A stretch of DNA of 63,111 nt, taken from the NCBI RefSeq assembly GCF_016056305.1, contig NZ_JAECZC010000013.1, positions 1 through 63,111 on the forward strand, written 5' to 3'. A program made the position numbers and the translations under genes. The notes under the pieces were generated by a model. The model saw nothing but the letters and a program-made list of their open reading frames with translations. It was not told the DNA's origin and did no database searches. The stretch comes from Amazonocrinis nigriterrae CENA67 (lineage in GTDB: Bacteria; Cyanobacteriota; Cyanobacteriia; Cyanobacteriales; Nostocaceae). Positions 1-8,540 of the stretch are shown here, one piece after another; the first letter of the stretch is position 1; each line of letters starts with the position of its first letter.

Positions 1-836
1 CCCTCCCCCCATCCCCTCCTCCTCTGTTCTGGGCGACTATTGCCCGTCGTCAGGGTTTATTTTCTTTGCATTACGCGCCAATAGAATTAGCAAAAATACT
101 TTCGCCCATTTGGCAACGACAACCAGTAGTACTAATTGGTAGTGCTTTAGAATCTGAGACTGAGGCGCCATTATTCCGTCAGCGCTTCGGGTTGGATGAT
201 GTAACTTGCTTGAAGTTCTCTTCTGATAGCCAAGCGGAAGCAATTCAACTATATTTGCCTCATAAGTTGCCTTTACCCAACACACCAGAATTTCAGGCAG
301 CATTTATTCACAAAGTCCGTACATTACTGTGTCTGAGTGCCACGACACGAGGATTGACAGTAATTTTGGTGGGGGATGTGCCACTGAAAGCTCAAGTAGG
401 GGCAATTCTGGCTTCCGAATTTGGTTCACGGGTGCAGGTGGAAAAAACTTGTTTGGATGAAAATGGTATTTTAATCAGCGGTTGGGAATTTTGGCGAGAA
501 CATCAAACTGTCTTGCCTGCACCTCAGTTGCTAGTGATTGCCACTTTGCCCTTACCATCTTTAGAAAATCCTTTAGTGGCTGGAAGAGTTGCTCATTATA
601 AGCGATCGCATCAGGATTGGTTTCGTTTATACTTATTGCCAGCTGCTTTAAATGAATTGCAGCGAGCGATCGCTCCAGTGCGAGGAGAAAGTCAAGGTAT
701 CATTGCTTTGCTAGATAGTCGTGTAGTTAACCGAAGCTATGGCGCTCAAATTCTTGCTGCTTTGAGTCCTCTAGCACGCATCAACTATCTTGACCCCAGT
801 TTATTTTCTAATCCAACAGAGGAAAATTCTGCCTAA
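1..836 (+). CDS. DinG-like ATP-dependent helicase, C-terminal part
   Basis: The frame is open through the left window edge, so the gene starts outside; the TTG at 66 is only an internal leucine codon. The visible 278 or so residues begin with PPPLFWATIARRQGLFSLHY and continue with PVVLIGSALESE, the 'claim success of the second helicase domain' region typical of DinG/XPD-like superfamily 2 helicases, and with LYLLPAALNELQRAIAPVRG near the C-terminus, which resembles the Q.xGRxIR-type helicase motif VI region (QRAIAPVRGE) in divergent form. Walker A and B motifs would lie upstream and cannot be seen. Such proteins unwind DNA with 5'-3' polarity in repair. Stop TAA is followed by intergenic repeats. 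Family assignment is from overall resemblance to cyanobacterial DinG-type helicases, so the subfamily is uncertain. Confidence 0.7.
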   Translation, partial: LPPSPPPLFWATIARRQGLFSLHYAPIELAKILSPIWQRQPVVLIGSALESETEAPLFRQRFGLDDVTCLKFSSDSQAEAIQLYLPHKLPLPNTPEFQAAFIHKVRTLLCLSATTRGLTVILVGDVPLKAQVGAILASEFGSRVQVEKTCLDENGILISGWEFWREHQTVLPAPQLLVIATLPLPSLENPLVAGRVAHYKRSHQDWFRLYLLPAALNELQRAIAPVRGESQGIIALLDSRVVNRSYGAQILAALSPLARINYLDPSLFSNPTEENSA

Positions 837-837
837 A

Positions 838-905
838 GTCAGTTGTTATTTGTCAGTTGTTAGTTGTTTTTCATTGACAATTGACCACTGACCACTGACC
901 ATTAA
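838..905. repeat. Short tandem repeat tract (CAGTTGT / GACCACT words)
   Basis: Degenerate repeats of TCAGTTGT/TTAGTTG followed by GACCACTGACCACTGACC directly after the helicase stop codon. The same vocabulary recurs at many intergenic sites in the window (6015, 24885, 30196, 42540, 56809), so this is a dispersed repeat family and not a gene-specific signal. Confidence 0.75.
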
Positions 906-1100
906 CTATTTACGTTTTGTCAACTGAAGGACAATCATCTTTGAGCAAGCGGTATTATCGGCATATTGGAACATTCAACAGCAGCATCAGCTGTCATACT
1001 TTTAATGTGCGCTAGTGATGTGATAACTTGCATCTTTGGCGTAGTTCATCTAACTGACAGTATTAACTGACAAACATAGTTTAATTTTGAATCGCTGATT

Positions 1101-1316
1101 ATGGGTGAAGCAAAGCGTCGTAAAACCACACTTGGAGAACAATACGGTCAAGAGACTCGGATTTTGTCTTGGGTTCCCATCACTAAAACCCAAGCTGAAC
1201 AATTTGTCACTTGGACTACTCGCGGTGCCTGGATAGGCATCGGCGTTATGGTTGTAGCCTGGCTAACTATTCGTTTTATCGGGCCAGCTTTCGGTTGGTG
1301 GGAAGTAGTCTCTTAG
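1101..1316 (+). CDS. DUF2839 family small membrane protein
   Basis: A 71-residue protein starting MGEAKRRKTTLGEQYG, the hallmark N-terminus of the cyanobacterial DUF2839 family. A basic, soluble N-terminal half is followed by one hydrophobic helix at about residues 41-62 (AWIGIGVMVVAWLTIRFIGP), so a single-pass membrane protein is expected. No enzymatic motif is visible and the function is unknown. It stands alone between intergenic repeats; no clear Shine-Dalgarno sequence precedes the ATG. Length and sequence fit the family well, so the coding call is firm while the role is open. Confidence 0.85.
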   Translation: MGEAKRRKTTLGEQYGQETRILSWVPITKTQAEQFVTWTTRGAWIGIGVMVVAWLTIRFIGPAFGWWEVVS

Positions 1317-1618
1317 ACCTTGGACAAGTTTGTACAAATTCCTATCCATAGTATGGACTGTTAGATTAATAACCCCTAATCTAGGTTCAATACTGAATTG
1401 GATATTAACCTTAAAAAACTAAGTGAGTTTTGATTAGACCATTCAGTTTTTACTAAGTGCGGAAAAATAGTAGAACATCCCAAGATAAATTTATTCATCA
1501 TCCGGTAGATGGCTTTAAATTTTATTCAGTACACATAAAAATGTAGAAAGCTGGAAAATTATCCAATTTTAAATTGGATCTACTGTGGAAAAGTATAAAT
1601 TTAGTCTTAAAGAATACT

Positions 1619-1670
1619 ATGTGCCAGACAGCTTTGTAAATTAAGTTGTCTGGCACATTTTATTTATTAA
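1619..1670 (+). terminator. Orphan strong hairpin with T-rich tail
   Basis: A perfect 12-bp inverted repeat, ATGTGCCAGACA at 1619-1630 and TGTCTGGCACAT at 1647-1658, with a 16-nt loop, is followed by TTTATTTATT. It has the form of an intrinsic terminator, yet the nearest upstream coding stop is 300 nt away. It may end the DUF2839 transcript or an unannotated small RNA from about 1320-1660. Confidence 0.5.
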
Positions 1671-1687
1671 TTGAGAAACAACCTATT

Positions 1688-2031
1688 ATGAATGATATCT
1701 CAAAGGTTAAATAATAGATTATTCTCTAATTAAAAAAGGCTGGCTAGAATTAGCAAAAACTAAAAAATTCAGGTTCTTCGCGGTTTTGGTGGTTATTGCT
1801 ATTTCACCGATTATCTATAACTATCGCTAGATTAACAAAGTTGAATTTCCAAATATTATTAGTTGACAGGGTTTGGTAAAAACTAAACTCTACTACGTAG
1901 AAACTTGTGTGTACACCATAGCTTTGCGTTGGAGAGGGGTTGCGGAGAGGTTCATCGAACTCACCCTAACTCAACAGTTCGTTATATTTGCCAACAATAA
2001 TTTTTGTATTTTAGGCCACTTTTTAGCATAA
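1688..2031 (+). pseudogene. Decayed reading frame of unknown family
   Basis: A start MNDISKVK (1688-1711) is followed, after a shift of frame, by a protein-like frame from 1717 to 2031. It reads KKGWLELAKTKKFRFFAVLV, a hydrophobic stretch (VIAISPIIYNYR), then TAG at 1828, NKVEFPNIIS, TGA at 1864, and QGLVKTKLYYVE and RWRGVAERFIEL before the final TAA. The composition stays protein-like across both stops, which would each be a single-base change from Gln (CAG) and Trp (TGG). I do not recognise the parent family; it looks like a membrane-anchored protein. The alternative is chance. Confidence 0.35.
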
Positions 2032-2761
2032 ACTTCCCAAGTAACAAAATACTGCCGAAATGGCAACATACCTTTTCTTAGTTTAGTTATTCTCAGTGTT
2101 ATGCCAATAAATATTGGGGTTGTAAATTTGGCATTTTTCCCTAAGTAGATACCGCGTATCCAAAATTCTTCTATCTCAGTGAATAATTAGGAATTGCAAA
2201 TCTAAAATTTACATGGTTATCTACCAAAATCCATAGTTATAGAATACTTGACTCGGTATACCCAGTACTTGGAAAAGAAAAAACCTCTGGTCTAGGACAC
2301 ATAAGTTCATACCAGACAAAGGAGAAGCAGCGTGTTCCTACCTTTACCAAACTTATAGCGACTGCTGTCGCAAAGAATCTTGAAGGAGCTTTCAATCCTT
2401 TGTCAGTAATAATTTTTGCTATGCACAGTGAGTAAAAAATAGATCCGTAGCTTTTCTATGGTTGAATGATGCCAGATTTAGGTTACTCTTAAAGCGGATC
2501 GCTTCTACTGGGCATCTACTCAGACGGAATCGTATAAAGAAAAAATTAATTTTAGCCATTCTGTCCGAGAAATGGAATCTACAAACTGAATAGTTTGATA
2601 CGGCAAGCTAAACAGTTATCTACTACCCTAAGCTAGGTAGTCAATTCATGACTCCATGTGTGTCTGGCAATTGTAATGGATAGTTTACAATACCAGTGTG
2701 TGAGAAAATCTAAAGAAAATATAAAAGAAGCTAAAATGACTGTGGTGTCTGGAGGGCAAAC

Positions 2762-3103
2762 GTGTTTCTGAGACTAGCGCATCAACACCGACAATTCGTC
2801 CAAGACTTGGTAATGAACCTGCAAGCCTTGGCAATTGTACTCGAACGACGCGGGTATCCTGCGTCCTGTTATACTTGTGGCGACCAAATGAATAGTGCTT
2901 CATTTATGGTCAGCTTGGGAGACAACCACCTGATTCGCTTTTTGGTGTCCGATTATGGCATTACTTGGACAGAGATGCGGGATGACCGCGAATTAATGAA
3001 GTTAGAGGGTGCTGAGGCAATTAACCAGTTACAAGAATTGGCGAATCTTGTCAAGCAAGTGACACCAGTTTGCTCAGATAACAAAGCCTTAGCTAAGAAG
3101 TGA
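2762..3103 (+). CDS. DUF1815 family protein
   Basis: A 113-residue soluble protein beginning MFLRLAHQHRQFVQDLVMNL and containing ERRGYPASCYTCGDQMNSAS and FLVSDYGITWTEMRDD, characteristic of the cyanobacteria-restricted DUF1815 family. A GTG start is chosen because GGAGGG at 2751 lies six bases upstream and no in-frame ATG precedes it. Two cysteines in a C-x2-C arrangement (SCYTCG, about residues 37-40) could bind metal or form a disulfide, but a role is not established. The C-terminal 20 residues are lysine-rich and variable in such proteins. Monocistronic by context. Confidence 0.88.
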   Translation: MFLRLAHQHRQFVQDLVMNLQALAIVLERRGYPASCYTCGDQMNSASFMVSLGDNHLIRFLVSDYGITWTEMRDDRELMKLEGAEAINQLQELANLVKQVTPVCSDNKALAKK

Positions 3104-3599
3104 TAAGGATTCCTGTATTGGATAAGGTACTCTTAAAAAGGTTTCCATCGTCGATCGCGGATTGGGAATCAATTGTTGGTAATTGGTAATTGGTAGTTGT
3201 AGCTTGGTTTGCAATTCCCTATTACCCATTTACCATTACTGTTATATCTTACTAATAGTCTGCCACGCCAATATTTCTGGCTATCCACATTCCCCTTGTA
3301 CCTTTTTTGTCTTAATCCAGCAATTTTAAGTTTGTTTCTTAGCAGAAGTCATTACAACCCATGACCAAGTGGTGACGAGTCGGGAGTGACCAAAACTAAT
3401 CCTAAAGTGATCTGCTAAAACTAGTGGATAGATTAGCATTGATTTTTGCGGCAATTGTGCCAAATTGCCACGAATTCCACTAATACTTTTCAAACCCAAA
3501 TTTTGCTGTCTAACAGTACGGCTAATTTAATTTAACTGTGATTGTCTGTGATATAATGTCACATTAGTAATTTATATACGGTAAGTATTACTTAATCAA
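3104..3599. other. Intergenic region with inverted short repeats
   Basis: Contains a GGTAATTGGTAATTGGTAG tract near 3179 and its loosely inverted counterpart TTACCCATTTACCATTAC near 3222, which could fold over about 60 nt. Otherwise nothing recognised up to the insertion sequence. Confidence 0.5.
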
Positions 3600-5053
3600 G
3601 ACTTACGCACAGGTAACGGAAAAAGTAGACGTGTAAGGGGTTTACCTTTCGCCGTTAGGCGTTGTGGTATCCCTACGCTTAAGCAAGCTACGCAGAGCGT
3701 GTCTTTGCAAGCTTACGGGGCGACAAGAAGGGCTAGAACACAGATAGGATAAGCCTCATCGCCCTTTCTCCTTGTTGATAATACTAATTCTTATTAATAT
3801 TTAGTGTCAATAACTCAGCAACTAAATCATAAGAATTTTCCATAAAATTGACCCAATTTTGTCCATAAAGCCCAATATAAAAACTACTATGTCGTCGAAT
3901 AGTCCTTAAAGATTCTTTAATTCGTCCAACATATTTTTGAATACCCATGCGTTTAATTTTTTGACCAGATATTGTTGCAGCGGTATAGGCAAGCGAGATT
4001 AATAATATTAGTGAAATTAGCCGTTTCCCTGATGCATTAGTATCTTCCAAGTTATAACCACCACTCTTAAAATCTCTAAACATTTCTTCAACATCAAACC
4101 GTTGTTTATAAGCTTTAATAGTAGACTCTAAAGTATCAAAATTAGTAAGAATAAACCAGCCCTCCTCCGGAGCAACTCCAAAGCGTTTTCTTTTCCATTT
4201 ACCTGCAACATTAAAGCTAATAAATCCTGTAGATTTTGTATACTTAATGCCTTGATAAAAGAATGAAACTCCAGGTGATAAACCAGAATCTTTTAATTGC
4301 AGCCAAACTTCCGGTTGTATTTCTATAAATGCGTCTTTCTTTAGACGTAAACAAAAGTACACTCCCTGCTCTGTAAGCCAGTTTGCTAAATAACTCGAAC
4401 AAAATTCACGGTCTCCTAACACTACAGTTTTATAATTCTTAAAAAGCGGCAATGCTTTTTTGAATACTGCTTCTTGTTCACCAAAATTGCTTGAACCCAA
4501 CTTGTCTAATAGCTCAAAATATATTGGAATAGACCTTTTATCCCAAACCACACTAATCATTAACAGATTAATACATCCCCAATTAGTCCGATCAATCACT
4601 ACATAAATAACTTCATTTAGGGGAAAATATATATCTAACCAGCTTCTAATAATTGGTAACCAAATTTCTTCAACATTTATATAATTTAAAGACAAAAATC
4701 TTTGAACTCTTTTTCTTCTACTTTCAAAAAATATGGGAATAGGTAAAGCAGTAGCTAGTGCTTCAATGCTAACATTTTTAATAGATTGTAATAAATTTAT
4801 CAAAATTTTTAGTAATAAATATTCTGCACGTCCTAATTCTCGCTTAAGGGTTGCTTCGTAGAATTCAGGTAATATTATCATTAAATAGAGCTTGTTGCGA
4901 ATGAATGCTCTTTTTCTTTTACCACAAATTGCTACACTCTTTGTTATATAAGCATTCTAGACCATTTTGTCACCCCGCAAGCTTTGCAAGAGACGAGTAG
5001 GGCATCACAAACGACACGAAGGATAAGAGTTTCAGAGAGTTACTGCGTAAGTC
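3600..5053 (-). mobile_element. IS4-family insertion sequence
   Basis: Bounded by terminal inverted repeats: GACTTACGCA at 3600-3609 and its complement TGCGTAAGTC at 5044-5053, with partial similarity continuing inward (CAGGTAAC against GTAACTC). The ends are of the (A/G)GACTTACGCA type seen on many cyanobacterial insertion sequences. It carries one transposase gene on the minus strand. No convincing target-site duplication is visible: the left flank ends TTAATCAA and the right flank starts CTAAATAT. The 180 nt between the left end and the transposase stop contain GCGCTTACGGGG- and CGCCGTTAGGCG-type repeat words also found elsewhere in the window. Confidence 0.85.
3784..4881 (-). CDS. IS4-family transposase
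   Basis: A 365-residue DDE transposase. The first catalytic Asp is in YVVIDRTNWG (about residue 98), the second in VVLGDREF (about residue 157), and the catalytic Glu lies in YKQRFDVEEMFRDFK, which matches exactly the IS4 signature Y-x2-R-x3-E-x6-K. The frame is intact with no stop or shift, so the copy is potentially active. An N-terminal all-alpha region (about 1-80) would bind the terminal repeats. Base composition is more AT-rich than neighbouring housekeeping genes. It is flanked by 10-bp terminal inverted repeats, which supports a complete element. Confidence 0.93.
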   Translation of the reverse strand: MIILPEFYEATLKRELGRAEYLLLKILINLLQSIKNVSIEALATALPIPIFFESRRKRVQRFLSLNYINVEEIWLPIIRSWLDIYFPLNEVIYVVIDRTNWGCINLLMISVVWDKRSIPIYFELLDKLGSSNFGEQEAVFKKALPLFKNYKTVVLGDREFCSSYLANWLTEQGVYFCLRLKKDAFIEIQPEVWLQLKDSGLSPGVSFFYQGIKYTKSTGFISFNVAGKWKRKRFGVAPEEGWFILTNFDTLESTIKAYKQRFDVEEMFRDFKSGGYNLEDTNASGKRLISLILLISLAYTAATISGQKIKRMGIQKYVGRIKESLRTIRRHSSFYIGLYGQNWVNFMENSYDLVAELLTLNINKN

Positions 5054-5080
5054 CTAAATATTGTTGAGGGTGACAGTTTC

Positions 5081-5260
5081 CTAATTACTTTGTTGCATTT
5101 GTTTGCTGATAGTTAAAGCTTGCTGCAATCTCTGCAATACTTCTTTAAACTGACTTTGCTTAGATGCTGCGTTCGCCCGCGCATTTAACCGCCTCTGATT
5201 ACCTATTTTGATTGAGTAACGCCTCAGCTTGATCACAGTAATTATATTGTGTGCTAACAT
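5081..5260 (-). CDS. Possible 59-residue Gln-rich protein or gene fragment
   Basis: A small frame starting MLAHNIITVIKLRRYS and ending with an alpha-helical, Gln-rich tail (KEVLQRLQQALTISKQMQQSN), stopping 28 nt from the insertion sequence. The tail looks coding. In the first third another frame reads QAEALLNQNR, which resembles TPR-type sequence, so the frame may be a frameshifted remnant of a larger TPR or coiled-coil gene. No Shine-Dalgarno sequence is evident. Treat as tentative. Confidence 0.25.
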   Translation of the reverse strand: MLAHNIITVIKLRRYSIKIGNQRRLNARANAASKQSQFKEVLQRLQQALTISKQMQQSN

Positions 5261-5475
5261 GGTGTTTTGCTACTTTATTTTCTGAGTATGTTATCCCAAA
5301 ACTCATGAAAAAAAGGAAATTGATTGTAAAAATATTACAATATCAGAGATCAGGTTACTTAAAAAAACCTTCCGTGTTTGCGAAAGTTGAAACTAGTGGA
5401 ATAATTCTACAATGCGACTCTTTTTATGTTATTCCAAATGTGGAAAATTTATAGTTGATAACAAACCTAAGGAAG

Positions 5476-5976
5476 ATGTCTGAAGAACAAACAGGTCAAG
5501 CAAAGCTACCACCAACCACTGCTCTTGATGTACCATCGAATCAGAGTTTTGAAGGTTGGTTTGAATATCCTGTAAGAGTACAACCCCATCATACTGACTA
5601 TGCAGGTATTGCCTGGCATGGTGTTTATTTAGCTTGGATGGAAGAAGCACGGATAGAATGCTTGCGATCAATAGGTATTGAATTTGCTGATTTGGTGGTG
5701 TTAGGTTGTGATTTACCAGTTGTAGAACTTTCAGTACGATATCATCGTTCAATTCAGTTAGGTACAACAGTGGTAGTTAAAACACGCATGACTGAAGTGA
5801 CTGGTGTCCGAATTAACTGGCATTATGAGATTGTCTCGCCAGATGGAAAGCTATTACATGCCACAGCCAAGGTGTCATTAGTGGCAGTAGATCGCGAAAG
5901 AGGTCAGATAATGCGACAGTTACCTACAACTGTCAAGGATGCATTAGCTAAGATTTCGGCATTACACAATAATTAA
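5476..5976 (+). CDS. Hotdog-fold acyl-CoA thioesterase (YbgC/4HBT type)
   Basis: A 166-residue 4HBT-superfamily protein. After a 30-residue polar N-terminus comes YPVRVQPHHTDYAGIAWHG, with the predicted catalytic Asp41 in the D-x2-G-x-x-x-H pattern, then AWMEEARIECLRSIG on the central hotdog helix and the beta-strand pair LPVVELSVRYHRSI / TVVVKTRMTEVTG. Family members hydrolyse acyl- or aroyl-CoA; in cyanobacteria one relative acts as DHNA-CoA thioesterase in phylloquinone synthesis, but nothing here fixes the substrate. I prefer the ATG at 5476, preceded by AAGGAAG, over an in-frame TTG at 5455. No operon partner. Confidence 0.85.
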   Translation: MSEEQTGQAKLPPTTALDVPSNQSFEGWFEYPVRVQPHHTDYAGIAWHGVYLAWMEEARIECLRSIGIEFADLVVLGCDLPVVELSVRYHRSIQLGTTVVVKTRMTEVTGVRINWHYEIVSPDGKLLHATAKVSLVAVDRERGQIMRQLPTTVKDALAKISALHNN

Positions 5977-6361
5977 CTAATAAGCTGTTCCACATAAAAA
6001 TTGTATATTTAATTGTGTTGACTGATAACTAATAACTGATAACAGTCATCAGTCAACGACTTTATCCTTTGAAAGAGGCTAAGTTTAGGTTGCTTAAGCG
6101 TAAGGGTAAACGAGTGATTATGTAATTTAGATATGCTTTAGTTTAAGGACTTCCAAATAAAAAATATCCCCATGTTTACAGTTAATAGTCATCAGTAGGG
6201 ACAGGTTAATAAATATTGTTTTTAAACAAGCAAGGATATTTGTGAAGCCGCCCCTACTTTAACTGGAATAATTTATTTTTGAAGTTTCCTTAGCAATTCT
6301 ATCTTTGCACTTTAATTCGGTAGATGCAATTCATAAATTTCCACTATAACTTTCATGTTTA
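5977..6361. other. Intergenic region with dispersed repeat
   Basis: Holds one copy of a repeat (about 6015-6155) made of TGTTGACTGATAACT words, a GACAGTCATCAGTCAACGAC core and a TATGCTTTAGTTTAAGGA end; a shorter relative lies at 44786-44875. The rest shows no gene. Confidence 0.6.
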
Positions 6362-6559
6362 TCATTTACTGCCGCTGATCTGCGACACAGTTTGAGCAAA
6401 TTTCATTATTTGATGCCAAATGTCTTGTGGTGTAATGCCAAAACCAACGTTTAATAATACGAGAATCGCAGCAATAGTCAAAGCATAGCTCACAGTGGTT
6501 TTTAGTATTTTCCACAATATTACAAATACGATCCAAGCAACAATAAGGGTAGGAATCAT
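6362..6559 (-). CDS. Small conserved membrane protein
   Basis: A 65-residue protein with two adjacent hydrophobic stretches (MIPTLIVAWIVFVILWKIL, residues 1-19, and YALTIAAILVLLNVGFGI, 25-42) followed by an amphipathic tail (PQDIWHQIMKFAQTVSQISG). Composition and the GxTPxDIW-like turn resemble small inner- or thylakoid-membrane proteins annotated as hypothetical in Nostocales. ATG is preceded on the minus strand by AAGGAATTTG. No known function; a homology search would confirm conservation. Confidence 0.6.
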   Translation of the reverse strand: MIPTLIVAWIVFVILWKILKTTVSYALTIAAILVLLNVGFGITPQDIWHQIMKFAQTVSQISGSK

Positions 6560-6906
6560 AAAGACAAATTCCTTAAAAATTACTCTTATCTAAAAGAGGT
6601 TTATTTAAAAATGGATAATTTCATGCACTTAACAATTACCTGGCACAAAAGCTTTTTCACCCAAGTTATAAGAAATACTATGTATTGGAATATATTGGTA
6701 GATTTTTGAAGTAATTGCTGTTTTTATACTATACCATAAGTTGACACCTTAATTTGTAAATAATAAGACTTTTATAGAAAAATTACTAAAAAAATTTTTA
6801 TTTTTTAAGAGATATATAGAAACTATAAATTTCTATGAAATAGATGTAGCGAGGGTGGTGAAATGATTACACCATCCTCATCAGTATTTTGATCTCAAAT
6901 AGCTTT
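6560..6906. other. AT-rich intergenic region
   Basis: Upstream of the small membrane-protein gene and downstream of dxr. Apart from the hairpin at 6851-6879, nothing is recognised; the stretch 6720-6840 is very AT-rich. Confidence 0.5.
6851..6879 (-). terminator. dxr: Hairpin downstream of dxr
   Basis: GAGGGTGGTG (6851-6860) pairs with CACCATCCTC (6870-6879), a 10-bp stem with one wobble and a 9-nt loop, 28 nt after the dxr stop. The following minus-strand tail (GCTACATCTATTTC) is only weakly T-rich, so termination strength is uncertain. Confidence 0.5.
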
Positions 6907-8103
6907 TTAGCGCAGAGAAGTAATGGGTGAAGGAGTTGCTAGCTTTTTAGTCGCTGTTAAAACTTCTTGTCTTGCCCATTTATCTGCTGCCAAAATGTCA
7001 TCTAACGAGGGATTTGCACAGTTATCATTTTGATGGCGATCGCAGACAAATTCGATACACTTGGGAATATCTAAAAATTGAATTTTCTCTTCTAAAAATA
7101 ACGCCACAGCTTGTTCATTAGCGGCATTCAACACAGCTGGCATTGATCCACCAGCCCTACCCGCACTATAAGCTAACTGCATACAAGGATACTTTTGGTG
7201 ATCTGGTTCACGGAAAGTTAAATTTCCTGCTTTCACCAAATCCAGCCGTTCCCAATTAGTATAGATGCGGTCAGGCCAAGATAATGCATAAAGTAGGGGT
7301 AAGCGCATATCAGGCCAACCAAGTTGGGCTAAAACTGATGTATCTTGCAACTCAATCAAAGAGTGAATAATGCTTTGGGGATGAATGACAATTTCGATAT
7401 CTTCGTAATTCAAACCAAATAAAAAGTGAGCTTCAATAACTTCCAGTCCCTTATTCATCAAAGTGGCGGAGTCAACTGTAATTTTACGCCCCATTGACCA
7501 ATTGGGATGCTTAAGGGCATCAGCAACTGTAACTTCTGCTAACTTTTCTACATCCCAATCTCGAAAAGCCCCACCAGAAGCAGTCAATAAAATCCTTCGT
7601 AAACCGCCTTTTGGCACACCTTGGAGGCACTGAAATATAGCAGAATGTTCTGAATCAGCTGGTAATAGTTTTACACCGTGTTTTTCAACTAAAGGTAAAA
7701 CCACAGGCCCCCCAGCGATGAGGGTTTCTTTATTAGCTAAAGCGATATCTTTACCAGCTTCAATCGCAGCGATGGTGGGTAGCAACCCAGCACAACCAAC
7801 GATACCGGTCACAACTGTTTCGGCATCGCCGTAACGGGCGACTTCTATGACTCCGGCATTGCCAGCCAGTAAAATAGGTTGGGGATCAAGGTCTTTTATA
7901 GCTTCAGTGAGAATTGGCAATTTCTCTTCTGAGTAAATCGCTGCTATTTTCGGCCGAAACTGTCTAATCTGGGCTGCCAACATCTCTACATTGTTCCCAG
8001 CTGCCAATCCCACAATCCGAAACTGATCTGGGTGATGGCTGACAATATCTAAAGTTTGAGTACCAATTGAACCAGTGGAACCAAGAAGAGTAATAGCTTT
8101 CAC
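6907..8103 (-). CDS. dxr: 1-deoxy-D-xylulose 5-phosphate reductoisomerase
   Basis: A 398-residue cytosolic enzyme that converts DXP to MEP with NADPH, the first committed step of the MEP isoprenoid pathway (carotenoids, phytol, quinone tails in cyanobacteria). The N-terminal Rossmann motif [14 protein letters not shown] (5-18) binds NADPH. The metal and substrate site is seen in [15 protein letters not shown] (about 147-161), [10 protein letters not shown] and [20 protein letters not shown]. Length is normal for the family and the frame is intact. ATG at 8103 gives the canonical [14 protein letters not shown] start. Transcribed alone, with a hairpin after the stop. Confidence 0.97.
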   Translation of the reverse strand: MKAITLLGSTGSIGTQTLDIVSHHPDQFRIVGLAAGNNVEMLAAQIRQFRPKIAAIYSEEKLPILTEAIKDLDPQPILLAGNAGVIEVARYGDAETVVTGIVGCAGLLPTIAAIEAGKDIALANKETLIAGGPVVLPLVEKHGVKLLPADSEHSAIFQCLQGVPKGGLRRILLTASGGAFRDWDVEKLAEVTVADALKHPNWSMGRKITVDSATLMNKGLEVIEAHFLFGLNYEDIEIVIHPQSIIHSLIELQDTSVLAQLGWPDMRLPLLYALSWPDRIYTNWERLDLVKAGNLTFREPDHQKYPCMQLAYSAGRAGGSMPAVLNAANEQAVALFLEEKIQFLDIPKCIEFVCDRHQNDNCANPSLDDILAADKWARQEVLTATKKLATPSPITSLR

Positions 8104-8540
8104 AATTTTTTTAAGAATCTACAGATAACTCTCACTATAAATTGGTTGGGACTCATTGATAAGAGCGATCGCCACATTAGGGGATGAGGGGGATGAGGGA
8201 GACGAAGGATGAGGGGGAAAATAATAACTCCTAACTCAGCGCTTAGCATTTTCTTGCTGCATTAGCCATCGATTACTAAAAATACAATATTAGAATTCTT
8301 TATATAAGAAATATGTATACAAGTATTATATGTATAATTGTGAATGCTTAGTCATTTGACAATAAAAAGTTAATGGTGACTACTGAATAGCCGACCATAA
8401 CTAGGTGACAAGTTATGCAAATGTTCAGTTGTTTGCCAGTTTTATCGTGTGATGGATGTGGGGAATGTTACTAAAACCTGACAGTGACGCAACCATAGGT
8501 AAAAGGATGCATAAAGGAGATAATATTAACGCCCAAGCCT
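8104..8540. other. Intergenic region between dxr and PIG-V-like gene
   Basis: Divergent promoter region. A GGGGATGAGG-type purine repeat (8178-8218) lies close to dxr; the remainder is AT-rich. AAGGAG at 8514-8519 is 21 nt upstream of the ATG of the next gene, an unusually long spacing. Confidence 0.5.

Larger units (their letters stand above)
1317..2761. other. 1.4 kb gene-poor region
   Basis: AT-rich stretch with no intact gene that I can support. It holds a strong orphan hairpin (1619-1658), a decayed reading frame (1688-2031), and a 6-bp stem TCTGGT/ACCAGA near 2288-2317. No tRNA-like sequence was seen. Confidence 0.6.

Noticed and set aside
3590-5063. Target-site duplication of the IS4 element
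   Set aside because: Flanks TTAATCAA and CTAAATAT do not match, so no duplication is claimed.
5251-5454. 67-codon plus-strand frame before the thioesterase gene
   Set aside because: No protein-like pattern, no ribosome-binding site, overlaps the promoter region.
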